A stretch of 64,000 bases of DNA from Bacteroidales bacterium H3 (GTDB lineage: Bacteria; Bacteroidota; Bacteroidia; Bacteroidales; Muribaculaceae), in NCBI GenBank assembly GCA_001701135.1, contig DAAN01000015.1, positions 340 through 64,339 on the forward strand, written 5' to 3'. Below are positions 35,430 through 44,776 of the stretch, piece by piece. The notes below the pieces were generated by a model that saw only the letters and a list, made by a program, of their open reading frames with translations, did not search any database and had not been told where the DNA came from. Every line of letters begins with the position of its first letter. The stretch's first letter is position 1. The position numbers and the translations under genes were made by a program.

Positions 35430-36185
35430 TTATTTCCTGCGGTTCAGGCGACTGATTTTTATCGGGAGACGCACCCACAACCAGTTGGGCACCAGGCGTA
35501 TCAGTCCCACCACAAGGTTCCAGCGCCAGTCGATCACGGCCACCCGCCTGCGGCGCTCGATGGCGCGCACTATGCGGGGCACGGCATAGTCGAGAGTCAT
35601 GCACATGGGATAAGTCTCGTCGGCGGCAAGCAGAGGGGTGCGCACCCATCCGGGGCGTATATCGGTGAACCGCAGCTGCATGCGGCTCATACGGGCGATC
35701 TGGTCGAGCGCCCGCAGATAGTACTGGTCAAATGCTTTCGATGCGGAATAGGCCGAAATGGCGCCGATGCCGTTGGTGCCCGCCACGGAGGTAATGGCGG
35801 CAATATGTCCCCGACCCTCGTTATGGTCGCGGAACCACCGGAATGCGGCGCACACCATGCGGGCGAACCCCACGGCGTTGGTCTCCACTACCTCGGTCTC
35901 CTCGAGTTCATGCAGAGCCGCGTTCTCAAACCCTATGCCCGCCACATGGAAGTAGATGTCCATCCCTTCCATCTCCTCCACCAGGTCGTGAAGCTGCATG
36001 GGCGCGTCGGCGTCGTCGACATCGATGCGCCGAGTGACCACATTGCGGGGAAAGCGGTCGCTGAGCAGCGCCAGCTGCGCTGTGTTGCGCCCGGCGGCGC
36101 CCACCATATAGCCTTTTTCGGCGAAAGCGATGGCGGCATGCAGGCCGATGCCCGATGTGGCGCCCATGATCAATATCTTTTTCAT
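35430..36185 (-). CDS. short-chain dehydrogenase/reductase (SDR)
   Basis: A 251-residue NAD(P)-dependent oxidoreductase. The N-terminal MKKILIMGATSGIGLHAA is the classical TGxxxGIG cofactor loop and fixes the start at the ATG 36185. The YSASKAFDQYY segment supplies the catalytic Tyr and Lys, with the Ser in AAITSVAGTNGIGA. The C-terminal part (IVRAIERRRRVAVIDWRWNLVVGLIRLVPNWLWVRL) is hydrophobic and basic and may attach to the membrane. The substrate is unknown. Confidence 0.93.
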   Translation of the reverse strand: MKKILIMGATSGIGLHAAIAFAEKGYMVGAAGRNTAQLALLSDRFPRNVVTRRIDVDDADAPMQLHDLVEEMEGMDIYFHVAGIGFENAALHELEETEVVETNAVGFARMVCAAFRWFRDHNEGRGHIAAITSVAGTNGIGAISAYSASKAFDQYYLRALDQIARMSRMQLRFTDIRPGWVRTPLLAADETYPMCMTLDYAVPRIVRAIERRRRVAVIDWRWNLVVGLIRLVPNWLWVRLPIKISRLNRRK

Positions 36186-36230
36186 ACTATTAGAATAGCC
36201 GGGGTGATTCAAATGTTTTGCATGGGAAAT

Positions 36231-36275
36231 AAAAAAGAGGATGCGGGGCCTACGCTGAGGCTGCATCCTCTTTTA
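36231..36275 (-). terminator. terminator of the rplU-rpmA operon
   Basis: A 12-bp stem (36233-36244 with 36263-36274) with an 18-nt loop, continuing as a U-rich tract on the minus strand, about 30 nt after the rpmA stop and just upstream of the SDR gene. Confidence 0.8.
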
Positions 36276-36306
36276 GAGCTTGCGGGTTACTCCCGTCGCG
36301 GGGCTG

Positions 36307-36570
36307 TTATGCCTCGGCTTCAGGGGTAACGTTGATGAAACGGCGACCTTCTTTACCTGTGGTAAATACAACAGTGCCATCAATGAGAGCATAGATTGTG
36401 TGGTCTTTGCCCATACCCACGTTCAGGCCGGGGTGATGAACAGTGCCGCGCTGACGCTTGATGATGTTGCCTGCCTTAGCCTTCTGGCCACCGAAAATTT
36501 TCACACCGAGTCGTTTGCTTTCCGACTCACGGCCGTTCTTAGAACTACCTACACCTTTTTTATGTGCCAT
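36307..36570 (-). CDS. rpmA: 50S ribosomal protein L27
   Basis: An 87-residue ribosomal protein at the peptidyl-transferase centre. [24 protein letters not shown] is the mature-type L27 N-terminus without the cleavable extension found in Firmicutes. [28 protein letters not shown] is conserved. It lies 34 nt after rplU. Confidence 0.98.
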   Translation of the reverse strand: MAHKKGVGSSKNGRESESKRLGVKIFGGQKAKAGNIIKRQRGTVHHPGLNVGMGKDHTIYALIDGTVVFTTGKEGRRFINVTPEAEA

Positions 36571-36604
36571 TTGAGTTTGAGATTACGGAAGTTTCCGGTT
36601 GGGG

Positions 36605-36925
36605 TTAAGCAATTACGTCCTTGATCACGATCTGAGAGAACATCTGGCGATGACCGTTCTTGCGACGGTAGTCATTGCGACGTTTCTTCTTGAAAACGAT
36701 AACTTTATCGCCTTTTACGAGGGGACGCTTTACCTCGCAAACAACTTTTGCCCCTTCTACGGTGGGCGCGCCTACTTTCACGGCACCGTCGGCATCAACG
36801 AGGAGGACTTTGTCGAATTCAACGACTTCGCCTTCTTTTTTCTCGTCGCCGAGATAGTGGACATACAGGAATTTGCCTGCCTCGGCCTTGAACTGCTGTC
36901 CCTGGATTTCTACGATAGCGTACAT
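36605..36925 (-). CDS. rplU: 50S ribosomal protein L21
   Basis: A 106-residue ribosomal protein that binds 23S rRNA and L20. It has the [22 protein letters not shown] start and the family C-terminal [22 protein letters not shown]. First gene of the rplU-rpmA operon, with a canonical promoter at 37014-37045. Confidence 0.98.
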   Translation of the reverse strand: MYAIVEIQGQQFKAEAGKFLYVHYLGDEKKEGEVVEFDKVLLVDADGAVKVGAPTVEGAKVVCEVKRPLVKGDKVIVFKKKRRNDYRRKNGHRQMFSQIVIKDVIA

Positions 36926-37013
36926 CCGATTGATTATATTTAAAATTATACCGTCAGGCGCGCCCGGTTCATACCGGCGACTTATCGGAGCCTGTTTCGG
37001 CTAAAAAAGCGCA

Positions 37014-37045
37014 CAAAATTACGAATTATTTTCCATTTTGCCAAA
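37014..37045 (-). promoter_or_regulatory. promoter of rplU-rpmA
   Basis: Minus strand TTTG (37042-37045), a 20-nt spacer and TAATTTTG (37014-37021). The leader is about 80 nt. Confidence 0.75.
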
Positions 37046-37179
37046 TATTTTCGCTTATCCCGCCGTTAAATCTGTGAATAGCCATTAAAAACCGTGAAGA
37101 ATGTGGAAAATTCGGCACAAACATCATTTCTTTAACAGTTTTTAACGCTAAAAATTTCCGCGCAAGCATCCATAATCAA

Positions 37180-37323
37180 TAACTTTGCATCGGAAACGGA
37201 AGACATCCCATTCTGTTTCCCTCCAAAACAGACACAACGTTTATACAACGAAAAGAACATATATACTTGAATTTTGGTTATGAGGGAGGTGAGTTTCTGT
37301 GAAGAAACTCACTTTTCGTTTTT
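37180..37323 (+). ncRNA. candidate small RNA transcribed away from rplU
   Basis: The 658-nt stretch 36926-37583 has no clear protein gene. On the plus strand a TAACTTTG box (37180-37187) is followed after about 100 nt by a perfect 9-bp hairpin (37289-37297 with 37304-37312) and TTTTCGTTTTTA, a terminator. GGAAAC/GTTTCC and CCCTC/GAGGG complementarities lie within the inferred transcript. Class unknown. Confidence 0.4.
37289..37323 (+). terminator. rho-independent terminator of the candidate small RNA
   Basis: A 9-bp perfect stem, a 6-nt loop and a T-rich tail on the plus strand. Confidence 0.7.
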
Positions 37324-37342
37324 ATACCCCTCACACATCAGG

Positions 37343-37392
37343 CCAATTAGTCTAATTAGTCCAATTAGTCCAATTAGGCTAATCAGGCTAAT
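37343..37392. repeat. 9-bp tandem repeat, about 5.5 copies
   Basis: Imperfect units of the form CCAATTAGT, drifting to CTAATCAGG in the last copies. It lies between the candidate small RNA and the terminator of the PCMD gene. The units are too short and spacerless for CRISPR. Confidence 0.85.
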
Positions 37393-37420
37393 AAAAAAAG
37401 GCTGTTTCGCAACAGCCTTT
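37391..37420 (-). terminator. terminator of the PCMD gene
   Basis: A 10-bp stem (37397-37406 with 37411-37420) with a 4-nt loop is followed on the minus strand by TTTTTTTATT. It is about 165 nt after the PCMD stop. On the plus strand the same hairpin precedes a typical Bacteroidales leader and an ATG at 37452 that opens only 12 codons, possibly the remnant of a lost gene. Confidence 0.65.
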
Positions 37421-37583
37421 CTCCTTTAAACCTTTATCTTAATCTAATACTATGAAAAACACACGATGCAAAGTTCCAAATAATTTGTGAACAATGCAAG
37501 GCTTTATCAGTCAATTTTGTGCATTATATCGACCCAATCCATTCGTTTAACATCTTTTAAGTGTCAGCCGACGCGACTTGGAG

Positions 37584-38543
37584 TCAATAGGCCAATGCCA
37601 TGTTGTCGACCCAGAGGGTAAGGCCGAGGGTGCCGATATAGGCATTGCCGCTTCCGGCCGACGCCATCACAAGCATGTGGGTAGGCGTGGCGTCGGCGCT
37701 GTCCCAGCCAACCTCCTTTACCGGCACCATCTTCCCTTTTGAGTTTCGGGCATAGTAGCTCTTTTCTTCGGGGATCAGTCCCATATATGACTTATAGAAA
37801 GGCTGGCCGGTGATGTCGCCGTAATGCACGGGAATCTGATGGCCGTTGACCCAGCCCGAAGTGCCTTTGTTGAATCGTTCGCGACCGGTGCCCACGCGTT
37901 TGGCATATATATTGCCATCCTTGTCTTCCCACCGGCGCTGGAGCAGGATGTAGACTTCGGCCGAGTCGTTGCCGGGATAATGTTTTTGCTTCGAGAATCC
38001 CGAAGAATAGATTCGGCCCGTGGAAGCCGGGGGCATCAGCAGCTTGTAATCGAACTGAAGCGCCTTGGGCCGACGGGTAAAGGGGATACCCATCACCATC
38101 TTGGAATAGGGATTGGAGGTTGATTTCACCGGCTCGAGCATCTCGCCCAGAAAAATCGATCCCGCCACAAGCACATCGATATTCACGATGCCCATGGCCT
38201 TGCAATGCTCCATCTGCGTGGTGAGTTTGCAGGCACGACCGCCACCTTCACGAGCATCGGGATAGACGGCGTTGGAAGTCTTGGTGACGCCGCACACCTT
38301 TGCCATGACGTTAGAGGTGCCCCAGGGCGAACCGCCCTGATTGCGATAGGCCTGGTCGCCGTTTATCGTAGCATTAGGCGCGATCTCATACACCTGCTTG
38401 GTTTTTCCGCCGATCACTTTCGATTCCTTGATGTTTCGGGTCACCCAGTTCTCGAAATTGCCATATTTGATAGGCTCAGCACCATTGGCGGCAAATATGG
38501 CGCATGTTGCGCCGAATATAATGACAGAGACGATTTTTTTCAT
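37584..38543 (-). CDS. secreted PCMD-domain protein
   Basis: A 319-residue protein with a signal peptide (MKKIVSVIIFGATCAIFAANGAEP). The body resembles PCMD (putative carbohydrate metabolism domain) proteins of Bacteroidetes: EPIKYGNFENWVTRNIKES near the start, FDYKLLMPPAS in the middle and a C-terminal LGLTLWVDNMALAY, a beta-sandwich edge reminiscent of carbohydrate-binding modules. The ATG at 38543 is chosen over a TTG at 38555. The function is not established; an envelope or glycan-binding role is plausible. Confidence 0.8.
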   Translation of the reverse strand: MKKIVSVIIFGATCAIFAANGAEPIKYGNFENWVTRNIKESKVIGGKTKQVYEIAPNATINGDQAYRNQGGSPWGTSNVMAKVCGVTKTSNAVYPDAREGGGRACKLTTQMEHCKAMGIVNIDVLVAGSIFLGEMLEPVKSTSNPYSKMVMGIPFTRRPKALQFDYKLLMPPASTGRIYSSGFSKQKHYPGNDSAEVYILLQRRWEDKDGNIYAKRVGTGRERFNKGTSGWVNGHQIPVHYGDITGQPFYKSYMGLIPEEKSYYARNSKGKMVPVKEVGWDSADATPTHMLVMASAGSGNAYIGTLGLTLWVDNMALAY

Positions 38544-38594
38544 AGATTTCCACAATTATATAAACATGATGCGATATTCGCATATATGCGACTG

Positions 38595-38602
38595 CAAAGT
38601 TA
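38595..38602 (-). promoter_or_regulatory. -7 box of the PCMD gene promoter
   Basis: TAACTTTG on the minus strand, 51 nt before the ATG, with a weak TTG about 22 nt upstream. Confidence 0.5.
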
Positions 38603-38736
38603 GCTAAATCATACTGAAAAAGACCAACTTCACATCTATATAAACAAAAAATTCAGCAAAATATGCGAATATAGCACCGGTTATGGCAATTTGTCTTTTT
38701 CACAGGAAATAAAACGGCTCTTTTTTCGTTGATGTT

Positions 38737-41700
38737 ATGAGAAAATTTGTGCATTTACCATTTCGCAATCTATCACAGATGTTGAACTTATTATACCGCT
38801 CTCTTATCGCAATTGCCGTGGCAGTGTCGGCCGTCATGGCCGCACATGCCCTCCCGGCTGATTATTACGCAACCGAGTCGAAACTTGCCTCGGGTCATTG
38901 GGTGAAGGTGAAAGTAACCGAAACCGGCATGCAGCAGCTCACGTTCGACCAGCTGCGCGCGATAGGATTCAGCGATCCCGGAAAGGTAGCCGTCTATGGC
39001 TACCCGGGCATGCAGCTGCGCGACTTCGCGTTCTCATCCTCGATGCCCGACGATCTGCCCGCGGTGGCTTCGGCTATCTATGGCGACAAACTCGTGTTTT
39101 TTGGCGTGGGCCGCGGCATGGTCACTCTGACGAAATATGGAGCATCCGGCACCAACCACATCGATCTGCTCCGTAATGTCTACGGCCTTGCGTCGTATTA
39201 TTACCTGACCGACTCGCAGCCTGCCGAGCGCGTCGCCCTCTCGCAGGGAGAGTTTGCGGGCACCACGCCAGTGACCTCGGCCTATGGCTACGCCGTCCAC
39301 GACTTCACCGAGCACTACCCCGGCATCGGCGCCCTCCTTTTCAGCGAGAGCTTCCACCAGTCGCCGCTTGAAGTCGAATTCCGTCTTCCGGGCCTTACCG
39401 ACGCCAGAGCCAACATAATGACCAGCCTCGCCGTGGCCGGTCAGATGCCCTACGCCAACCGCGCCACAGTCGATATCAACGGCAGTTCCAACGAATTTCA
39501 GATCACAGGTTTCGGCGGCGATACCAGCTACTGGCACTTCCGTTATTCCACAATAAGAAATACTTCGTTTGACAATATCGGCAAAACCGACAATGACCTT
39601 TATAAGCTGACACTCTCCGTGCCCTCGCCCAGCGACGACATGACCGGAGCGATGTGCGACTATGTAGGCGTACGCTATCTGCGCTCCACCACTGTGGGCA
39701 ACGAGCCGCAGCAACACATGGTGCTCAGCAAAACAACCCCCGGCATGGGTGTGGCCCTCACCGAGGCCGGCGACAACATTAAGGTATGGTCAGTATCTCC
39801 CGACGCAGCCCCCGTTGAATACGAAGTAGCTCCGCTCGGCGACACCGGCATGAATGGCGTGGTCACAACCTCCACGCTCAACTGGGATTCACAGGTTCCC
39901 GGTCTCGATCTGCTTGTGTTCGACCCTTCGGCCGAGCTGTATACTCCCGACATTGTGGGCGACGTGAAGCCATCGAACCTCCACGCCGACACCACTCCCG
40001 ACATGATTATCGTCACGAACGACCGCACCTACGACGAGGGTTGCCGCATGGCCGACGCCCACCGCGAGCACAATCCCCTTGTGAATGATGTGAAAGTGGT
40101 GCGCTTCTCCGATCTCATGGATGAATTCGCATCGGGCCAATATCATCCCATGGCTCTCCGTCGCTACATCAAGATGCTCTACGACCGCGATCCGTCGAAA
40201 CTCAAGGGCGTGTTTATCCTCTCGTCTGCCGAGATGGACAATACTGGCGTGAGCGTCAACGGCGGTCTCGAAGCGCTTGTGAAGGGCTTCGTGCCGATGC
40301 TCGAATGCGAGGATGTGAAATATTACAATTTCGGCCGCGAACCCGACACCTACGGCACCGATGCCATCTACGGAATGCTCAGCGACAAGTTCTATTACAA
40401 CAAAGGCTCCTGGGATAATTCGAAAGGCGTGGAGCAGTTTCTCCGCTCTCTATTATATATTAATGTGGGACGAGTGCCCGCCGCCGACGCCGTGCAGGCC
40501 TCGCAGTATATCGACAAAGCCATCCGCCACCTCACCTCCCCATCCTCAAAACCGATGTGGAACCGCTGTCTTCTGCTCGCTGGCGCCGGCGACTCCAACG
40601 ACTTCTTCACCCAGGGTATCGCCGTGAATTCCATGATCAACGGTTCCTCCACTGCCGTAGCGAAAGCCCCCTCGGTTGTGGTGTCGGACCTCTATATGTC
40701 GCTCTATCCGGCCAACTCGGCAAGCACCCTGCGCATTTCGCAGAACCGCATCAAGCAGCAGCTCACCCGCGGCTCGGGCATGTTTGTCTACTTCGGCCAC
40801 TCCCTGCAGCACAACATCATAGGCGACGGCAACACATGGTCGTCGAACCTCGACCAGAGTCTGAAAATCGACGACACCCCGTTCACCATCTTCGCCACAT
40901 GCGAGACCATGGTTTTCGACAAAGCCACGTCGAGTCTTCAGTCCGACATGCTCCTCAACCCCACCGGCGGCATGCTCGCAGGCGTGGGTCCTACCCGCCC
41001 GGTCTATGCCAACCACAACAAGTATATGGCCTACGCCGTGGTTTACAATTACTATAACCGTCAGGCCGGGGCAGCCCAGGGCGACGTGTTCCGCATGGCC
41101 CGCAACCATCTCTGCACCTCTCCCGTGGATTTCGGCACCAGCACCACGGCCACAGGCCCCTACGTCAACCACCTGTCGTATAACTTCGGCGGCGACCCCA
41201 TGCTGCCTCTCTATTCGCCCGACGGCACAGTCACTATCGACAACATCAACGGTGCCGCTCCCGGCTCCGATGTCAGCCTTTCGCCTCTTACAGAATACAC
41301 CATAGAAGGCTCGGTACGCAACCCCGCCGGCGATGTCGACACCGACTTCAACGGCACTGTGACTGTGGCATTCTACGACGGCCGCTACGAGCGCTCGTCC
41401 GACCCCTCGCGCGTCGACACATCCAACCCCTCCCTCACTGTCACCCTTGAGGACATGCTGCTGCAGGAGGCCTTGTTTGAGGTACGCGACGGCCGTTTCA
41501 CCGGCAACGTGACGCTCGGTGCTCCCTCCTACACCGGCCTCGGCAACCGCGTGACACTCTTCGCCATCAACGACGACAACAGCCGCCGCGCGGTGGGCAA
41601 CCTCCCGGGCGTGAATATCAGCAATGTGATTCCCGACGATGTGGCCGACATTTCGGCCCCGCGCATCATGGAGATGTATGCCGACGATCCCTCATTTGTC

Positions 41701-42279
41701 AACGGCGACCAGCTCCCCGCGTCGTTCACCCTTTATGCTAAAATCGACGGCGGCACGGCCGGTCTTCCCGGCAACTCCGACCGCCTCGGCGGCACAGTTT
41801 CGGTCTCGCTCGACGACACCCGCAAACTTCCGGGCGCCGACGGCGCAGTGCAGATGCACCCCGACGGCACAGCCTCCATGGCACTGAATGTGTCGGGGCT
41901 TGCCGACGGTCCCCACCACCTTAAACTCACCGTGAAGAGCATCACCGGCCAGTCTGACGAACGCGAGATACATTTCTCGGTGATGAATGTGGCCGAGGCA
42001 TATCTGCTCTGCGACGAGCCCCATCTCCGCGATAAAGCGGTATTCTCCATCAAGACCGATCTGGCCGAGGATGCGCATGGGCGTCTGATCATCGCCACAC
42101 CCGACGGACGCGTGGTCTACACCGACCCCGACGCCTCTCTGACATCGCCCTACACATGGAACCTCGATGACACCGAGGGGAATCCTGTAGCCGACGGCGT
42201 CTACAACGCCATCTTCTACTTCAACTCCGGACGCCACTACGGAGCCACCCCGCCCCTGCGCATATTCGTAGGCCGCTGA
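38737..42279 (+). CDS. PorU-like peptidase C25 family protein (T9SS sortase paralogue 1)
   Basis: A 1,180-residue protein with a signal peptide ending near HALPADYYA. The N-terminal PorU-type domain reads SKLASGHWVKVKVTETGMQQL, followed by a gingipain-like C25 protease domain (about residues 410-800). The catalytic pair is probably His 688 (YFGHSLQHN) and Cys 722 (FATCETMVF). Ig-like beta domains and a FlgD-like end (YTWNLDDTEGNPVADGVY) follow. PorU cleaves T9SS sorting tails and attaches cargo to A-LPS. No porV is adjacent. About 21 kb away is a second copy whose length and active-site spacing fit PorU better. Confidence 0.85.
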   Translation: MRKFVHLPFRNLSQMLNLLYRSLIAIAVAVSAVMAAHALPADYYATESKLASGHWVKVKVTETGMQQLTFDQLRAIGFSDPGKVAVYGYPGMQLRDFAFSSSMPDDLPAVASAIYGDKLVFFGVGRGMVTLTKYGASGTNHIDLLRNVYGLASYYYLTDSQPAERVALSQGEFAGTTPVTSAYGYAVHDFTEHYPGIGALLFSESFHQSPLEVEFRLPGLTDARANIMTSLAVAGQMPYANRATVDINGSSNEFQITGFGGDTSYWHFRYSTIRNTSFDNIGKTDNDLYKLTLSVPSPSDDMTGAMCDYVGVRYLRSTTVGNEPQQHMVLSKTTPGMGVALTEAGDNIKVWSVSPDAAPVEYEVAPLGDTGMNGVVTTSTLNWDSQVPGLDLLVFDPSAELYTPDIVGDVKPSNLHADTTPDMIIVTNDRTYDEGCRMADAHREHNPLVNDVKVVRFSDLMDEFASGQYHPMALRRYIKMLYDRDPSKLKGVFILSSAEMDNTGVSVNGGLEALVKGFVPMLECEDVKYYNFGREPDTYGTDAIYGMLSDKFYYNKGSWDNSKGVEQFLRSLLYINVGRVPAADAVQASQYIDKAIRHLTSPSSKPMWNRCLLLAGAGDSNDFFTQGIAVNSMINGSSTAVAKAPSVVVSDLYMSLYPANSASTLRISQNRIKQQLTRGSGMFVYFGHSLQHNIIGDGNTWSSNLDQSLKIDDTPFTIFATCETMVFDKATSSLQSDMLLNPTGGMLAGVGPTRPVYANHNKYMAYAVVYNYYNRQAGAAQGDVFRMARNHLCTSPVDFGTSTTATGPYVNHLSYNFGGDPMLPLYSPDGTVTIDNINGAAPGSDVSLSPLTEYTIEGSVRNPAGDVDTDFNGTVTVAFYDGRYERSSDPSRVDTSNPSLTVTLEDMLLQEALFEVRDGRFTGNVTLGAPSYTGLGNRVTLFAINDDNSRRAVGNLPGVNISNVIPDDVADISAPRIMEMYADDPSFVNGDQLPASFTLYAKIDGGTAGLPGNSDRLGGTVSVSLDDTRKLPGADGAVQMHPDGTASMALNVSGLADGPHHLKLTVKSITGQSDEREIHFSVMNVAEAYLLCDEPHLRDKAVFSIKTDLAEDAHGRLIIATPDGRVVYTDPDASLTSPYTWNLDDTEGNPVADGVYNAIFYFNSGRHYGATPPLRIFVGR

Positions 42280-42280
42280 C

Positions 42281-42314
42281 CTATTCGTCGGGCGGACGTC
42301 AGCCCGACGAATAG
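42281..42314. terminator. strong hairpin after the first PorU-like gene
   Basis: A perfect 13-bp stem (42281-42293 with 42302-42314) and 8-nt loop, 1 nt after the stop codon. There is no T-run, so it may stabilise the 3' end or act with the next hairpin. Confidence 0.65.
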
Positions 42315-42332
42315 CCATGGCCGACCACCTTA

Positions 42333-42374
42333 AAATAAAAAAGACCGGCCGCTGCCCTCACAGGTAGCGGCCGG
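42333..42374 (-). terminator. terminator of panB
   Basis: A 12-bp GC-rich stem with one G-T pair (42345-42356 with 42363-42374) and a 6-nt loop, then TCTTTTTTATTTT on the minus strand. Confidence 0.85.
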
Positions 42375-42395
42375 CGTCGTTAGCAAATTACTTTT

Positions 42396-43217
42396 TCAAT
42401 AGCTTTCGGCTTCCGACGGGAAATCGACAGATTTCACGTCGGCCATATATTGTTTGCATGCGGCCTCGATGCTGTCGGCCAGCTGTGCATACTGTCGCAG
42501 AAATTTTGGCTTGAAACCGCGGTTCATGCCGAGCATGTCGGCACACACCAGCACCTGACCGTCGATTCCGCTGCCGGCGCCGATGCCTATCACGGGGATT
42601 TTCACTTCCGAGGCCACGCGCCGGGCCAGCTCAGAGGGTATCTTTTCAAGCACGAGGGCGAAGCATCCGAGGCTTTCAACCAGCCGGGCGTCGGAGAGCA
42701 GCTTTTCAGCCTCGGCCTCCTCTTTGGCACGGATGCCGTAGCCGCCGAATTTATTAACGCTCTGCGGTGTCAGTCCTAAATGAGCCATGACGGGAATGCC
42801 GGCCGACAGGATGGCCTCCATTGACTGGCGGATTTCGGCTCCGCCTTCGATTTTCACGGCCTCGCAGCCCGATTCCTTCATCATGCGCACGGCATTGTGG
42901 AGTGCCGCCACAGGATCGCCCTGATAGGTGCCGAAGGGCATGTCGGCCACGACGAGAGCTCGTTCGGCGCCCCGCACCACACACGAGGTGTGATAGATCA
43001 TTTCATCAAGTGTGATCGGCAGGGTGGTGCCGTAGCCGGCCATGATGTTGGCAGCGCTGTCGCCCACGAGAATCACATCCATGCCGGCTCCGTCGACCAG
43101 ACGGGCCATGGTATAGTCGTAGGCAGTGAGCATGGCGATTTTCTCGCCTGACTCCTTCATTTTCCGGAGGGTGGCGGTTGTCACCTTCCGCGGTTTGTCG
43201 ATGGTGTTTGTTGACAT
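42396..43217 (-). CDS. panB: 3-methyl-2-oxobutanoate hydroxymethyltransferase
   Basis: First committed step of pantothenate synthesis, making ketopantoate with methylene-tetrahydrofolate. The 273 residues show LTAYDYTMARLVDGAGMDVILVGDSAANIMAGY, KIEGGAE, PVMAHLGLTPQSVN, FALVLEKIP and IGIGAGSGIDGQVLV. The ATG at 43217 is used; a TTG at 43274 would add a non-family extension. It lies 130 nt after the TPR gene with a hairpin between them, so it may have its own promoter. Confidence 0.97.
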   Translation of the reverse strand: MSTNTIDKPRKVTTATLRKMKESGEKIAMLTAYDYTMARLVDGAGMDVILVGDSAANIMAGYGTTLPITLDEMIYHTSCVVRGAERALVVADMPFGTYQGDPVAALHNAVRMMKESGCEAVKIEGGAEIRQSMEAILSAGIPVMAHLGLTPQSVNKFGGYGIRAKEEAEAEKLLSDARLVESLGCFALVLEKIPSELARRVASEVKIPVIGIGAGSGIDGQVLVCADMLGMNRGFKPKFLRQYAQLADSIEAACKQYMADVKSVDFPSEAESY

Positions 43218-43275
43218 TTCAGAATTCTTTCCTGTCAGAATTGCTCCGGCTTGTCCGGAGTGTGGAGTCTGCAAT

Positions 43276-43322
43276 GAAAGGCCGCCCCGGCCGGCATTTT
43301 ATAGCCGGGAGGGAGGCCTTTC
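43276..43322 (-). terminator. hairpin after the TPR gene
   Basis: GAAAGGCC (43276-43283) pairs with GGCCTTTC (43315-43322), with an inner GGC/GCC pairing. It lies 24 nt after the TPR stop and has no clear T-run. Confidence 0.5.
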
Positions 43323-43346
43323 ATGATATGGGTTACAAGGTTGAAG

Positions 43347-44033
43347 TTATTTCTTGCCCTGCTCGGCTTCGAGGCGGGCGCGCTCGTAGTATTTCTCAAC
43401 GTCGATCTGAGCCATCTGGCCGTAGGTGGGATATTTGTCCATCACCTCTTTATAAAGGTCGGCTTCATCGGCGTGCTTGCCCTGGGCTGCGTAGACGCGG
43501 GCGAGTTTGAGCATGAAGAAGGGGGTGTAGGCGGGGTTGTTGTCGCTGCATTTGATGGCCTCCTTGTAGCACTTCTCGGCATCGCCGAGTTTGTCGAGGT
43601 TCACCATGCAGTCGCCTCTGAGCGAGCTTGCGCCGGCGCCGATGATGTCATCCTTGGCGTCGTAGTTCTCGAGCATTTCGGCAGCTTTCTTGTAGTCGCC
43701 TTTCTGATAAAGGAGAATTGCGGCATTGAGGGCGGCGCGGTTGCCGGCATCGTAGCTGAAGTTCTGTGCGACATTTTCGTAGGTGGCGAGGGCAAGTGAA
43801 TCGTTGCCCTGGGCGAGATAGAGGTCGGCGGCGCCGATCGAGTCGTTGGCCTTGGTGATGGCGGGGCCGCGGAAGAAATAGACATATGCCAGCACAATGG
43901 CGACTATTGCAATCACCACGCACGAAACCACGCTGATGATCTTCTTGTTGTCCTGAACCTTGGTGGTCATCTCGGTGAGGCGGTCGTTGACCTGCTCCAG
44001 ACCCGATTCAGTTGCTTGTTCTTTTTTTGACAT
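43347..44033 (-). CDS. membrane-anchored tetratricopeptide repeat protein
   Basis: A 228-residue protein with a basic cytoplasmic N-terminus, one TM helix (about 33-54, IISVVSCVVIAIVAIVLAYVYFF) and a periplasmic run of TPR-type helices (YLAQGNDSLALATYENVAQ, AILLYQKGDYKKAAEMLENY, ADLYKEVMDKYPTYGQMA). The layout resembles YfgM-type chaperone-like proteins. A canonical promoter lies at 44079-44110. Confidence 0.88.
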   Translation of the reverse strand: MSKKEQATESGLEQVNDRLTEMTTKVQDNKKIISVVSCVVIAIVAIVLAYVYFFRGPAITKANDSIGAADLYLAQGNDSLALATYENVAQNFSYDAGNRAALNAAILLYQKGDYKKAAEMLENYDAKDDIIGAGASSLRGDCMVNLDKLGDAEKCYKEAIKCSDNNPAYTPFFMLKLARVYAAQGKHADEADLYKEVMDKYPTYGQMAQIDVEKYYERARLEAEQGKK

Positions 44034-44078
44034 GGATTATGATTGTTGTTATTTTTTCGGTGGTATTCTTCGGGAGCA

Positions 44079-44110
44079 CAAAATTAAGCATTTACGCCCG
44101 ATTCACCAAA
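44079..44110 (-). promoter_or_regulatory. promoter of the TPR gene
   Basis: Minus strand TTTG (44107-44110), a 20-nt spacer and TAATTTTG (44079-44086). It is divergent from cdd. Confidence 0.7.
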
Positions 44111-44186
44111 ATTTTCGACGAGTTTCACTCATTTTTCCGATTTTTAGTGCTATCTTTACGAACCGTAACCCATCGGCAACCCATCT

Positions 44187-44660
44187 ATGGAAAAGAAACA
44201 TATCAGCATTACCTATGAAGAAATGCCCCTGCGGGAGCTTTCCGATGCCGACAGCCGCCTGGTGAATATGGCTCGGGGAGCCACCTCGCGCAGTTATGCT
44301 CCCTACAGTCATTTCTGCGTGGGAGCGGCCATCCTGCTCGACAACGGGGAGATTATAACCGGCGCCAATCAGGAAAACGCGGCGTTCCCCTCAGGCACAT
44401 GCGCCGAGCGCACTGCATGTTTCTACGCTCATGCCGCATATCCCGGGACCCGGTTTCTGAAAATCGCCATCGCCGCCCGAGGCACCGACGGCAATTTCAC
44501 CCCCGGAGCGATTGCTCCCTGCGGCGCATGCCGTCAGGCTCTGCTCGAATACGAAACACTCGGTGGAGCACCCGTGGAGGTTCTCCTCGCAGCCGCCGAC
44601 AAAGTGGTGAGACTGCCGTCGGTGCGCTCTCTGCTCCCCTTCGCCTTCTCGGAATTCTGA
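44187..44660 (+). CDS. cdd: cytidine deaminase
   Basis: Pyrimidine salvage: deaminates cytidine and deoxycytidine to uridine forms. The 157-residue enzyme shows substrate residues in SHFCVGAAIL and ITGANQENAAFPSGTCAERTA, where the catalytic Glu follows a zinc Cys, plus the zinc pair in PCGACRQALLEY. It belongs to the homotetrameric CDA class. A weak -7-like TATCTTTA is at 44151-44158. Confidence 0.95.
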   Translation: MEKKHISITYEEMPLRELSDADSRLVNMARGATSRSYAPYSHFCVGAAILLDNGEIITGANQENAAFPSGTCAERTACFYAHAAYPGTRFLKIAIAARGTDGNFTPGAIAPCGACRQALLEYETLGGAPVEVLLAAADKVVRLPSVRSLLPFAFSEF

Positions 44661-44721
44661 TTCCCCCTACAGCCCGGGGCGCCCATATCAGGCGTCATTA
44701 TTGCCGGTATTATAATTTTTG

Positions 44722-44752
44722 TTGAATTTCTGCAAAATTATCGTTACCTTTG
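44722..44752 (+). promoter_or_regulatory. promoter of gldE
   Basis: TTG (44722-44724), a 20-nt spacer and TACCTTTG (44745-44752), 24 nt before the gldE start. Confidence 0.6.
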
Positions 44753-44776
44753 CATTTCAATTAGCAATTCGAGAAA

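Noticed and set aside
37343..37392. Possible CRISPR array
   Set aside because: The units are 9 bp, degenerate and without spacers, and no cas genes are present.
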